The notes under the pieces: model-generated
What the model saw: only the letters and a program-made list of their open reading frames with translations
Told to the model about the DNA's origin: nothing
Databases searched by the model: none
Position numbers and translations under genes: made by a program
NCBI GenBank assembly: GCA_044222245.1
Contig: JBGANQ010000051.1
Location: 1 to 64,000, forward strand
DNA length: 64,000 nt
Reading direction: 5' to 3'
Source of the DNA: CALFML01 sp044222245
Lineage (GTDB): Bacteria; Myxococcota_A; Polyangia; Palsa-1104; JAEUJZ01
Shown here: piece after piece, positions 53,402 through 63,080 of the stretch
Layout: each line of letters begins with the position of its first letter
Numbering within the stretch: the stretch's first letter is position 1

Positions 53402-54910
53402 ATGCGGGCTCTTGTCGGGATGTTCCTCCTCGCGCTCGGAGGCTGCGACACGCTGTGGGCGCCCTACATCACCCTGGGCGACTTCGGCCTCGACGCCGGC
53501 GTGGGGTGCGACCCCGCGGGCAGCTGCGATCTCGGGCAGAGCGATGGGCCCGCCCCCGACCTGCAGGTCACCGGCTGTACCTCCAGCCAGATGTGCGACG
53601 CGGCAAACCCCATCTGCGATCTGAACACCGGCCTGTGCACCGCCGTGCCGCCCAGCATCGAGGCCTTCCCATCGGGAGCGCCGTTCGAGACGCTCATCAC
53701 CCTCAACAATCACTATGTCCTTATGGCGACCGGGGACTATAACGGAGACGGGACCACGGATATTGCCGTATCGGGTCTGTTCACCGGGGGCCCGAACGCG
53801 AACAACGCCGGCCCAGCCGACGTCGATATCTATCTTGGCGATGGGGCGGGCAGTTTCAAGCTGGATACCAAGCCCTGCGCGATTCCCAACAGCGATGCTC
53901 CGGTTTATCTGCTTACGGTACCGACGGTTAATAAACAATACAGCGCGCTGCTGGTCGCCACCTTGGGCTCCAGGGTCTACCTCTGCTCGCGCCCCACGGG
54001 GGCTGCCGGCAACTGGACCGCCACCAACGTGGGCAGCAACATGGTCCCAACCGGCTTCAAGCAGCTGGCGCTGGCCAACAATGAGGGCCAGAGCACCCCT
54101 GACCTGCTCATCCGGACGAGCAAGTTCCTCTACCTGGAGATGCAGGACCCGTCGCTGCAGGGGAGCCTGGACGTCCGCCGCACCAACTCCGGCTACACCT
54201 TTGGCAACATGCCCTCGCAGGCCAGTAGCTCGGGCATCGTCTGGGCGACGCCGCTGCGCTTCCCGGGGGCGGTCGGCGACACGCTGGCGCTGACCTGGGA
54301 CGACCCGGTCGATGTCCAGAAACGCAGCCTGGATTTCTACTATACAAATCCAGGCTTTATGACCAACCACGTCGACTACTCGGCGGGGGTATTTCTCGCC
54401 GCCGGGTCCTACTTTCCCGAGCTGAAAAAGCCCCTGCGGACCACGGCGCCGCTGCGCGTCCAGGGGCAGGACCCGGCGCTCCTGGTGGGCGTCTCCCAGC
54501 AGCCCAACTATCTCGGCGTGCTCACCGGCAAGAACACCGCCGCCTTCAACCTGCAGGGGGCGCCGACGACCTGGAACCAGCCGGGCCTGATGCTCACCTA
54601 CACCGGCGACGCCAACGACGATGGCACCGATGAGATCGGGCTCTATACGATGGCGCTAAATAACAGTCCGCTGACCCGGCGCCTGCAGATCCTGTCGTAT
54701 AAAAATAACACCATCAATGTCGGAGCGCCGATCCTCGATATCGCCTATACGGCAGAGAACGTCCGCGGCATGGCGATTGAATACCTGGGGGCCCTCGGCG
54801 ACCGCCGGCGGAGCTACCGCCGCAAGGACCTGATCGCGCTCATCGAGACCCCGACCGGCAACGCCCAGCTGGTCATCCGCCGCGCCAACCTGAACTACCA
54901 GTTTCCGTAA
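53402..54910 (+). CDS. FG-GAP repeat lipoprotein
   Basis: A 502-residue secreted protein. The ATG at 53402 follows a GGAGG site. The signal ends at LALGGC, Cys 15, a lipobox. A Cys-rich stretch (about 55-80: TGCTSSQMCDAANPICDLNTGLC) resembles small disulfide-rich domains in myxobacterial surface proteins. The rest has FG-GAP/VCBS-type calcium-binding loops, such as TGDYNGDGTTDIAVSG (near 110-125) and TGDANDDGTDEIGLY near 405, suggesting a beta-propeller. GC content and codon choice (TTT, TAT, AAT) are less extreme than neighbouring genes, hinting at recent acquisition or low selection. It may act in adhesion. Confidence 0.8.
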   Translation: MRALVGMFLLALGGCDTLWAPYITLGDFGLDAGVGCDPAGSCDLGQSDGPAPDLQVTGCTSSQMCDAANPICDLNTGLCTAVPPSIEAFPSGAPFETLITLNNHYVLMATGDYNGDGTTDIAVSGLFTGGPNANNAGPADVDIYLGDGAGSFKLDTKPCAIPNSDAPVYLLTVPTVNKQYSALLVATLGSRVYLCSRPTGAAGNWTATNVGSNMVPTGFKQLALANNEGQSTPDLLIRTSKFLYLEMQDPSLQGSLDVRRTNSGYTFGNMPSQASSSGIVWATPLRFPGAVGDTLALTWDDPVDVQKRSLDFYYTNPGFMTNHVDYSAGVFLAAGSYFPELKKPLRTTAPLRVQGQDPALLVGVSQQPNYLGVLTGKNTAAFNLQGAPTTWNQPGLMLTYTGDANDDGTDEIGLYTMALNNSPLTRRLQILSYKNNTINVGAPILDIAYTAENVRGMAIEYLGALGDRRRSYRRKDLIALIETPTGNAQLVIRRANLNYQFP

Positions 54911-54930
54911 CGGCCGCCGGCGCGGGTCGG

Positions 54931-55878
54931 CTAGCGGGCGCCGCTGTGCTGGGCGCGCGCCTGCGCCACCGTGCTCCACAGCGTCTCTTCGGCGCTGATG
55001 GTCGGGGCCCAGCCGGTCGCCTTTTGGAAGGCGCGGTCGGTGATCACGCACGGGTAGCGGAAGAAGTTGATGAGGTACTGCGGGAAGTTGCCGGCGGTGC
55101 GCATGAACACGCTGGCGATCGGGGCGGGCACCGGGAAGGTGATCGCCTGCGCCAGCATGAGCGCGGTGCGCCACGGGATGACGGCGGGGCCGGCGACGTT
55201 GAAGATGCCGACCACGTCGCTCTGCCAGGCGGCGAGCACGGCGGCCGTCATGTCCTCCTCGTGGATAAACTGCGACATCGGGTTAAAGCCGAGCAGATAC
55301 GGCACATGGCGCAGGCGGAGAAACTCGCTCATCGTGTTTTTGAGCGTCGGCCCGACGATGTTGGTGGCGCGCAGGATGACCGTCTTCACCTCGGGGTGGC
55401 GGTAGACCCAGGTGCTGGCCATGTTGTCCATCTGGATGGCGTCGGCGATCTGCGGGAACTCCAGGCCGGCGCGCAGCGGCTCGTCCTCGGCAATCGGGAT
55501 GTGGTTTGACGGGTGGGCGCCGTAGATGTGAAACGTCGAGAGCACGACCAGGCGCTTGACCCCGTGCTGCACGCACAGGTTCATGATCTTCTGCGAGCCG
55601 ACGACGTTGAGGTCAAACCGCTTGCCCGCCGACTCCTTGAGGTTACCGGCCCGCCCAAGGTGCAGCACGCTGTCGAAGGTGTGGTGCTTGAAGACGTCTT
55701 CGATGACGGTCTTGTTGTAGTGGGCGCGGTGGATGGTCAGGCCCTGCAGGTCGGGCGGAAGGGGCGTGCGCACCTCGCGATAGTCGACCCCTACGACCTT
55801 GTGCCCGGCGGCGAGCAGCTGCTGCGCCACCCGCTGCGCCAGCCCGCCGGCGATGCCCGAGATGAGGATTGCAGCCAC
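54931..55878 (-). CDS. Extended SDR-like protein, altered active site
   Basis: A 315-residue Rossmann protein, start GTG at 55878 with AAGGAG at good distance. The dinucleotide motif is GIAGGLA (residues 8-14). DSVLHLGRAGNL and VLSTFHIYGA are SDR-epimerase patterns, but the usual Tyr-x-x-x-Lys further on is replaced (QIADAIQMDN), so catalysis as a classical epimerase is doubtful; it may be an NAD(P)-binding regulator. The C-terminal half (WAPTISAEETL) resembles the substrate lobe. It lies 21 bp after the acyltransferase gene on the same strand, making a two-gene operon with likely lipid or envelope function. Confidence 0.75.
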   Translation of the reverse strand: MAAILISGIAGGLAQRVAQQLLAAGHKVVGVDYREVRTPLPPDLQGLTIHRAHYNKTVIEDVFKHHTFDSVLHLGRAGNLKESAGKRFDLNVVGSQKIMNLCVQHGVKRLVVLSTFHIYGAHPSNHIPIAEDEPLRAGLEFPQIADAIQMDNMASTWVYRHPEVKTVILRATNIVGPTLKNTMSEFLRLRHVPYLLGFNPMSQFIHEEDMTAAVLAAWQSDVVGIFNVAGPAVIPWRTALMLAQAITFPVPAPIASVFMRTAGNFPQYLINFFRYPCVITDRAFQKATGWAPTISAEETLWSTVAQARAQHSGAR

Positions 55879-55898
55879 GCAGAGCTCCTTTTTTCGCC

Positions 55899-56885
55899 CT
55901 AGAAGAAGACCGACCGGCGAGCGCGCAGCCCGTCGTCGATCATCTGCTGAATGCGGGCGGCGACCTTGTCGACCTTGGCCTGGATGATGGCGTCCTCATC
56001 GTCAAAGGGGCCGGTAAACTCCATCGGCTCGCCGAAGTAGACGCGGAACTTGACCGGGAGGGGAAAGTAGGCCAGCGGCCCGAGCAGCGGCAGGAGCGGG
56101 CTCACCGGCGCGTAGGGGGCGCGGAGCAGCCGCGCCAGGCCCTTCCAGTTGTAGACGCTGATGATCGACTCTTCGCCGCCGACCACCGCCACCGGGATGA
56201 TCGGCGCCCGGCTCTGCAGCGCCAGGCGCATAAAGCCGCGGCCGAAGGGCTGCAGCTTATAGCGCTGCTGCCAGGTCTTGCCGCTGCCCTTGGCCCCCTC
56301 GGGGAAGACGAGGATGGCCTGATCGTCCTCCAGGAGGTTGCGGCAGTTTATCGGGTCGCCGAGCACCACGCCCGAGCGGGCGAACATCTCGTTGACGAAC
56401 GGCAGGGTCGAGACCCAGCGCTCGGCCATCGCCCGCACCAGGCGCGGCGGCCGCGCCTGCAGAAGGCACGCGACGCTGACCACGATCCCGTCGAGCGGCA
56501 GCTGCCCCGAGTGGTTAGGCACGATGAGGGCGCGCCCCGCCGGGACGTTCTCGATGCCGAAGATCTCGGGGCGGAAGTAGTCGTAAAGGTGGCGCGAGAT
56601 CGAGTAGTAGAACTTGGCTTCCTCGGGGCACAGGCCCCAGGCGTCGAAGCCCTGCTCGTTGACGTGGTTGGGCAGCGAGTCGATGGCGGCGGCGACCTCG
56701 GGATCGATGAGGTGCCGGTGAGCGCCGCTGGCGGCCTGGCCGAGGCTCAGGAGGCGCGCGCAGATCTCGTCGAACTTGGGCGCGAAGTCCTCGGGCAGCT
56801 CGCGGGGCAGCGACGCCCCCAGGGATTGCCAGAGGCCCTGCGCGATGGCTTGGAGGTTCTCAGGGAGCTTGGGAAAGACCGACAC
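55899..56885 (-). CDS. Lysophospholipid acyltransferase family protein
   Basis: A 328-residue PlsC-superfamily enzyme that would acylate a lipid or alcohol at the inner membrane. Catalytic block NHSGQLPLDG (H and D spaced as in the DGAT-like branch, similar to the paralogue at 13914-14933), then VFPEGAKGSGKTW, the canonical F-P-E-G-like motif, and IIPVAVVGGEE. I take the GTG at 56885, which has GAGG 8 nt upstream, over the GTG at 56915. The first 110 residues are a predicted helical lead-in. It is followed after 21 bp by the SDR-like gene. Divergent from the RNase E/G gene. Confidence 0.82.
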   Translation of the reverse strand: MSVFPKLPENLQAIAQGLWQSLGASLPRELPEDFAPKFDEICARLLSLGQAASGAHRHLIDPEVAAAIDSLPNHVNEQGFDAWGLCPEEAKFYYSISRHLYDYFRPEIFGIENVPAGRALIVPNHSGQLPLDGIVVSVACLLQARPPRLVRAMAERWVSTLPFVNEMFARSGVVLGDPINCRNLLEDDQAILVFPEGAKGSGKTWQQRYKLQPFGRGFMRLALQSRAPIIPVAVVGGEESIISVYNWKGLARLLRAPYAPVSPLLPLLGPLAYFPLPVKFRVYFGEPMEFTGPFDDEDAIIQAKVDKVAARIQQMIDDGLRARRSVFF

Positions 56886-57441
56886 GGCGCGTACCTCGCT
56901 TGGCAGCGCAAGCACTTTACTATGTCGGCTTATTGGCAGGCCAGACGATTGAACACCCGGGGTTCAAAAAGCCGGGGCCCAAGAGCCGGGGTCCAGCCAG
57001 GGCCGAAAAAATCAGGGGCCCAAAAAGCAAACGGCCCGCGGGGGGCCGCAGGCCGTTTGCCGTTTTGCTTCGTCTCGGGCGGTCGTAAAATTAGCGCCCG
57101 ATCAGGAGCCAGTTGCCGGGTCCGCTTTTAAGGGCTTTAAGCGGAGCGAACTCGGCACCAAGGATGAAGAGCTAAGCAATCGTCTAACTTGCTCGGATAC
57201 CAAAGCAACCCATGTGCCAACCCTGGACAGGCAGCTCGGCCGGGCGGCCGGCGAGGGGTCGTAAAGGGGCTTTCAGGCGCCCCGTGGTCGCCAGTATCAG
57301 AGAGAACCGCTTGAAAAGACCCCCGGGCGCGTGGTACGCGAAGGTCTTCTTGCGAGAAGAGGGGTCAGGCAGGCTTACAGCTGACATTTCTGCCCGAGTA
57401 ACTCGCTTAACTTGAAACTTTTTGCATAGGCATGAGGAAAC
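56886..57441 (+). other. Long region upstream of RNase E/G: leader with several stems
   Basis: A 556-bp region. On the plus strand TAAAAT (57086-57091) with a weak TTGCTT 15 bp upstream could start a leader of about 345 nt. A 7-bp hairpin TCCGCTT/AAGCGGA lies at 57121-57145. At 57318-57366 a three-way junction can form: outer stem GACCCC/GGGGTC, stem CGCG/CGCG with loop TGGTA, and stem CTTCT/AGAAG capped by TGCG, a UNCG-type loop. E. coli rne has a leader of comparable size with autoregulatory hairpins, which suggests a similar role. Open frames here (about 67 codons, both strands) I treat as chance. Confidence 0.5.
57022..57060 (-). terminator. Hairpin with minus-strand T-run
   Basis: GCAAACGGCC (57027-57036) and GGCCGTTTGC (57051-57060) form a 10-bp stem, extended inward by GC pairs. 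On the minus strand it is followed by five T (57022-57026), a classical Rho-independent terminator; the plus side has CGTTTTGC. No gene upstream on the minus strand is known, so it may insulate the acyltransferase gene or attenuate its transcript. Confidence 0.55.
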
Positions 57442-59484
<2,043 letters not shown>

Positions 59485-60025
59485 CGCAGAGGACCCTGGC
59501 AAGGTGGCCCCAGCCGGGGAAGCTGTCAGCCCACTACCCGCGGCTCCGGCGACCGCCGAGCAGGCCGCCTCCACCACCCCGGTGCTGGCCAGTCCCGCGA
59601 TCAGCGCCTTGACCAGCCCAGAGGTGACGGCGCTGGCACACCCCCCGGCCGCGCCCGAGCCGCCGCCAGCGATCCCGGTGGCCCCACCTAGGCCGGAACC
59701 ACTCCCACCACCTCCCCCGCCGGCCGCTCCGGCCGCGCCAGCACCCGCTGCGGCTCCGGCAACCCCGCCGGCCGCTGCGGCCGTCCCCTCACCCGCTGCG
59801 ACCCCGGCAAACGCCCCGGGCGCCGCGCCTGCCAGCGACCCGCAGCAGCCGGAAGACGCCGCCCCCATTGCTCCGCAGGGCGGCCAAGGATATCGTCAAG
59901 AGTAGTTTCGGCGCGGCAGCCGCTAGGGTCCGGGGTCTTGCACCAAGGCAAGCCCGGCTCCCAAGTCCACATGAAGAAGCAAGTAGCGGACCGCCGCCCC
60001 GCGTGACCCGAGCACGGAGCTATTC

Positions 60026-60352
60026 ATGGCAGCAGGCGCCTTCGTCCCCCGAGCCGAGCGAGTGAGCATCAACCAGGAGTTCGCCGCGGTTGAGCAGCAC
60101 CTCTCGGAGTACGTCACCGATCTGTCGCGCACCGGGGCGTTCATCCGCTCCAAGGACCCGCTGCCGGTGGGCACCCGGGTCAACCTCAAGTTTTCGCTGC
60201 TGCTCGACGAGATCGAGGTGATCGAAGGGGTGGGCGAGGTGGTCCGGGTGCAGAAGCTCCCGCAGGGCATGGGGGTCATCTTCCGTCGGCTCAGCGAGTC
60301 GTCGATAAAGCTCCTGGACCAGCTCTGCCGCGAGCCGGCTGGTGGACGCTAA
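60026..60352 (+). CDS. PilZ domain protein
   Basis: A 108-residue single-domain PilZ protein. The second PilZ motif is clear: TDLSRTGAFIRS (D-x-S-x-x-G, residues about 32-43), followed by LPVGTRVNLKFSL and a strand reading GEVVRVQ. The first motif, R-x-x-x-R, which contacts cyclic di-GMP, is degenerate (PRAER), so binding is uncertain. Small stand-alone PilZ proteins of this type are abundant in Myxococcus and linked to motility or exopolysaccharide. GGAG precedes the ATG at 60026. It follows RNase E/G by 120 bp and precedes a TPR gene by 44 bp. Confidence 0.85.
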   Translation: MAAGAFVPRAERVSINQEFAAVEQHLSEYVTDLSRTGAFIRSKDPLPVGTRVNLKFSLLLDEIEVIEGVGEVVRVQKLPQGMGVIFRRLSESSIKLLDQLCREPAGGR

Positions 60353-60396
60353 TCGGTCATCGATCGAAGGTGTGTAGCTCGCAGGAATTGATCACC

Positions 60397-62070
60397 ATGG
60401 GGCGCTCGGCCCACCCTCTATCAGCCGGCCCGCTGGGTCGGAACCTGACTTGCGCGGGCGCCGCTCGCCCTGCCGGCGGCGCACTGCGGCCGGCAGGCGC
60501 GGCCCCGGAGCACGGCGGGGATCGCGGCCGGCTGCCCCGCGCCGCCGCCCTGCTGGTCCTTTTAACCGGCTGCAACCTGGAGCAGGCGACCGCCCCGCTG
60601 GCCGCGGCGTTCCTGGTCAGCATGTTTGGCCTCGGACTATGGCAAGCCTGGGGTCGGCGCAAGAGCGGCGGCGAGGCCTCGCAGTCCAACAGCGAGCTGC
60701 CCGTGTTCCGCATCTCGGCGACGACCGTGCCGGTGGTGCGCCACATCGAGCGCAGCGATCGGGTGCGCCAGCTGGAGGCCGAGGTCGAGGCCGCCCGCGC
60801 CGCCCAGGAGTCGCCGCGGGTGATCGCCGCGCTGATGGAGCTGGCCGAGGCGCTCACCGACGGCCAGTCGCGCGAGCGGGCCGCCGCCCTGTACGAAGAG
60901 TGCCTGCCGCTTTTGCGCAGCGCCGGCTCGGTCGCCGAGGAAGGCCAGGTCCTGCTCAAGCTTTCCTATACCTATTTCTCAGCCCGCCGCTTCGACAAGG
61001 CCTGCGAGGCCTACGAGCGCACCTACGAGCACGGCAAGACCCACGGCGACCTGCGCCTGCAGGGCCGCGCCCTGGACGGGCTGGCCGACTCTTGGGTGCT
61101 GCAGTTCAAGTGGGAGCGCGCCGTCGAGGCGATGCAGCGCCGCCTGGCGGTCGCCGAGGCGGTGGGCGAAAAGCCAGCCGTGTTCACGGCGCTCTTGCGC
61201 CTGGGCGAGTGGTCGCTGCAGGCCGGCGAGGAGACCGCGGGCCTTGACTACCTGCAGCGGAGCCTGGACGAGGCGCGCCAGCGCGAGAGCACTCGCGATG
61301 AGAGCCGGGCGCTGTGCCGGCTGGCCAAGGCGCTGTACCTGCTCGGGCAGCCGCACCGCACGGTCGCCCTTCTGGCCAGCAACGTCGAGCGCGCCCTGTC
61401 GTGGAGCGAGACCTTCGACAGCAGCCGCGTCCTCTCGGTGCTCGGCGACGCCTACCTGGAGCTCGGCGACCACGAGCACGCCATCGCGATCTACGAGCGC
61501 CACCGGACCCTCCTGCGCCACGAGAACGAGGACAAGGCGTACCTGCTCGGCAACCTGACTACCGCCTACGTCCAGCGCGGCGATCGCGACCGGGCGACCG
61601 CCTGCCTGCGCGAGGCCGAGGAGATCTTAAGCAAGACGCAGAACGTCGCGCGGCCCGAGACGCTGGATGCCCTGGGGCGAGCGCAGCTGGAGCTCGGCGA
61701 GGCGCGCAAGGCGATGGCCTACGCCCAGCTGGCGCTGGAGCGAGCGCGCAAGAAGGACGACGCCCAGGCCGAGATCCTGGCCCTGTACGGCATCGCCCGG
61801 GCGCATGTGCAGCTCGACGAGCCGCGGCTGGCCCTGGAGCGCCTGCCGCGCGCCCAGGAGCTCTTGCGCCGCTACCCGAGCCGGCGCATGGAGTCGCTGG
61901 TGCACGAGCAGCTGGGCCTTGCCTCGGAGAAGCTGGGCGATGCGGCGACCGCCGCGAGCTCGCTGCAGGTGCGCATCGACTACCTGCGCACCATCGGCAA
62001 CCGCGCCGCCGACCCGTTCGCCACCCAGACCGCGGCGAGCGTGCCGTCGCCGTCGAAGCCGCCGACCTAA
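60397..62070 (+). CDS. TPR protein with N-terminal anchor
   Basis: A 557-residue protein, ATG at 60397. After a basic lead it has a hydrophobic stretch ending LLVLLTGC, which could be a lipobox, then a second helix (APLAAAFLVSMFGLGLWQAWG), so it is membrane- or lipid-anchored. A coiled-coil-like segment near 120-150 leads into at least nine TPR repeats (about 160-530), for example AVEAMQRRLAVAEAVGEKPAV and FDSSRVLSVLGDAYLELGD. TPR arrays bind partner proteins; no enzyme domain is visible. It follows PilZ by 44 bp and may share its transcript. The end is a Pro/Ser-rich tail. Confidence 0.75.
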   Translation: MGRSAHPLSAGPLGRNLTCAGAARPAGGALRPAGAAPEHGGDRGRLPRAAALLVLLTGCNLEQATAPLAAAFLVSMFGLGLWQAWGRRKSGGEASQSNSELPVFRISATTVPVVRHIERSDRVRQLEAEVEAARAAQESPRVIAALMELAEALTDGQSRERAAALYEECLPLLRSAGSVAEEGQVLLKLSYTYFSARRFDKACEAYERTYEHGKTHGDLRLQGRALDGLADSWVLQFKWERAVEAMQRRLAVAEAVGEKPAVFTALLRLGEWSLQAGEETAGLDYLQRSLDEARQRESTRDESRALCRLAKALYLLGQPHRTVALLASNVERALSWSETFDSSRVLSVLGDAYLELGDHEHAIAIYERHRTLLRHENEDKAYLLGNLTTAYVQRGDRDRATACLREAEEILSKTQNVARPETLDALGRAQLELGEARKAMAYAQLALERARKKDDAQAEILALYGIARAHVQLDEPRLALERLPRAQELLRRYPSRRMESLVHEQLGLASEKLGDAATAASSLQVRIDYLRTIGNRAADPFATQTAASVPSPSKPPT

Positions 62071-62189
62071 AAGCCGGATTCAGAGCCGCTGCGAGGAGCC
62101 GCGAGCAGCGTGGCGCCCGCCTGCAAGAGCCGCGGGGCCGTGCGGACGGACGACGCGCTGCTCGGGGCCCGCAGCGCTGAATCAGGCGT

Positions 62190-62912
62190 CTAGCCGATGT
62201 CGCCCATCAAGACGTAGGACTCGCGGGTGGGCCGGGGCGGCGTCTTTTTGCGCGCCGGGGCGGGGCGCGGGCGGCGGCTCGTGGTCGACACCGCCGTCAC
62301 CGGCGGCTCGGGTGGGGGCGACCCGCCGGGCGGGGGCGACCCGCCGGACGGGGGCGGCGGCGCCGGGACTACCGGCGGCTCGGGCAGCGCGGGGGCCTCG
62401 CCCAGGACGGTCTCGACCTGCGCGACCGGGGCGGGGGCGCAGGCCGCGGCGTGCAGCGTCAGCGACAGCGGCAGCAGCGGCTCCAGCGAGATCGAGCAGG
62501 TGCCGGACTCGGCCAGCTGCTCGACCACCTCCCCGGCGGCGGCGTGGGCGGCGATCGCCCCGGTCACAGGTCCGGCGGGGACGCAGCCGGGGGCCGGGGC
62601 GACGCTGGCGAGGGCGACGGCGGCCAGGGTCGCGCGCAAGGCCACCTGGCGCGTCCGCACGAGCAGCCCGGCGGGAATAAGGGGCGCGCGCTGGAACAGA
62701 ATCTCCCCGTCCTCCCGGGCGCTGTAGCGCACGCACAGGCGCTGCCCGCTGCGGCGCTGCTCCAGGATGGCCGCGGCCTCGCGGCGGGACATCGCCGACA
62801 GGTTGTGGACGGTCTTGTCGCACACCCGGCACAGGCGCTGGCGCTCGCCGCCCTCCATGCTGTTCCAGTCCTGGGTGCAGGGGTTGTTGATCGGGAGCTC
62901 GTGCTGGTTCAT
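62190..62912 (-). CDS. Cys-motif protein with membrane helix and Pro-rich domain
   Basis: A 240-residue protein. The N-terminal 50 residues match a recurring module in myxobacterial and Bacteroidetes proteins: INNPCTQDWNSMEGGERQRLCRVCDKTVHNLSAM, with two C-x-x-C-like pairs (a zinc or heme-like motif) and the conserved VHNLSAM. A membrane helix (about 85-108: QVALRATLAAVALASVAPAPG) follows, and then a Pro/Ser/Gly-rich extracytoplasmic tail with Cys residues and repeats (PPPSGGSPPPGGSPPPEPP). Function unknown. ATG at 62912 is preferred; a GTG at 62924 is the alternative. Confidence 0.65.
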   Translation of the reverse strand: MNQHELPINNPCTQDWNSMEGGERQRLCRVCDKTVHNLSAMSRREAAAILEQRRSGQRLCVRYSAREDGEILFQRAPLIPAGLLVRTRQVALRATLAAVALASVAPAPGCVPAGPVTGAIAAHAAAGEVVEQLAESGTCSISLEPLLPLSLTLHAAACAPAPVAQVETVLGEAPALPEPPVVPAPPPPSGGSPPPGGSPPPEPPVTAVSTTSRRPRPAPARKKTPPRPTRESYVLMGDIG

Positions 62913-63080
62913 GCCTCTTTTCACGCACGGCCCGGGTCCTGGATCTAACCCCTTGCCCGCGCCCGGTGAGCGAGCCGCCGCGCCCGCGCTGCCGGGTGCC
63001 TGGGTCCTTTCGGTGAGACAGACTTGTGTATAAAAGACGGTCGTTCATGCTCGAAGCCGGGCGAAACAAGGAGCTCGATG

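Noticed and set aside
57184..57415. Two overlapping 67-codon frames on opposite strands upstream of RNase E/G
   Set aside because: No ribosome sites, no recognisable domain, and they overlap the probable structured leader.
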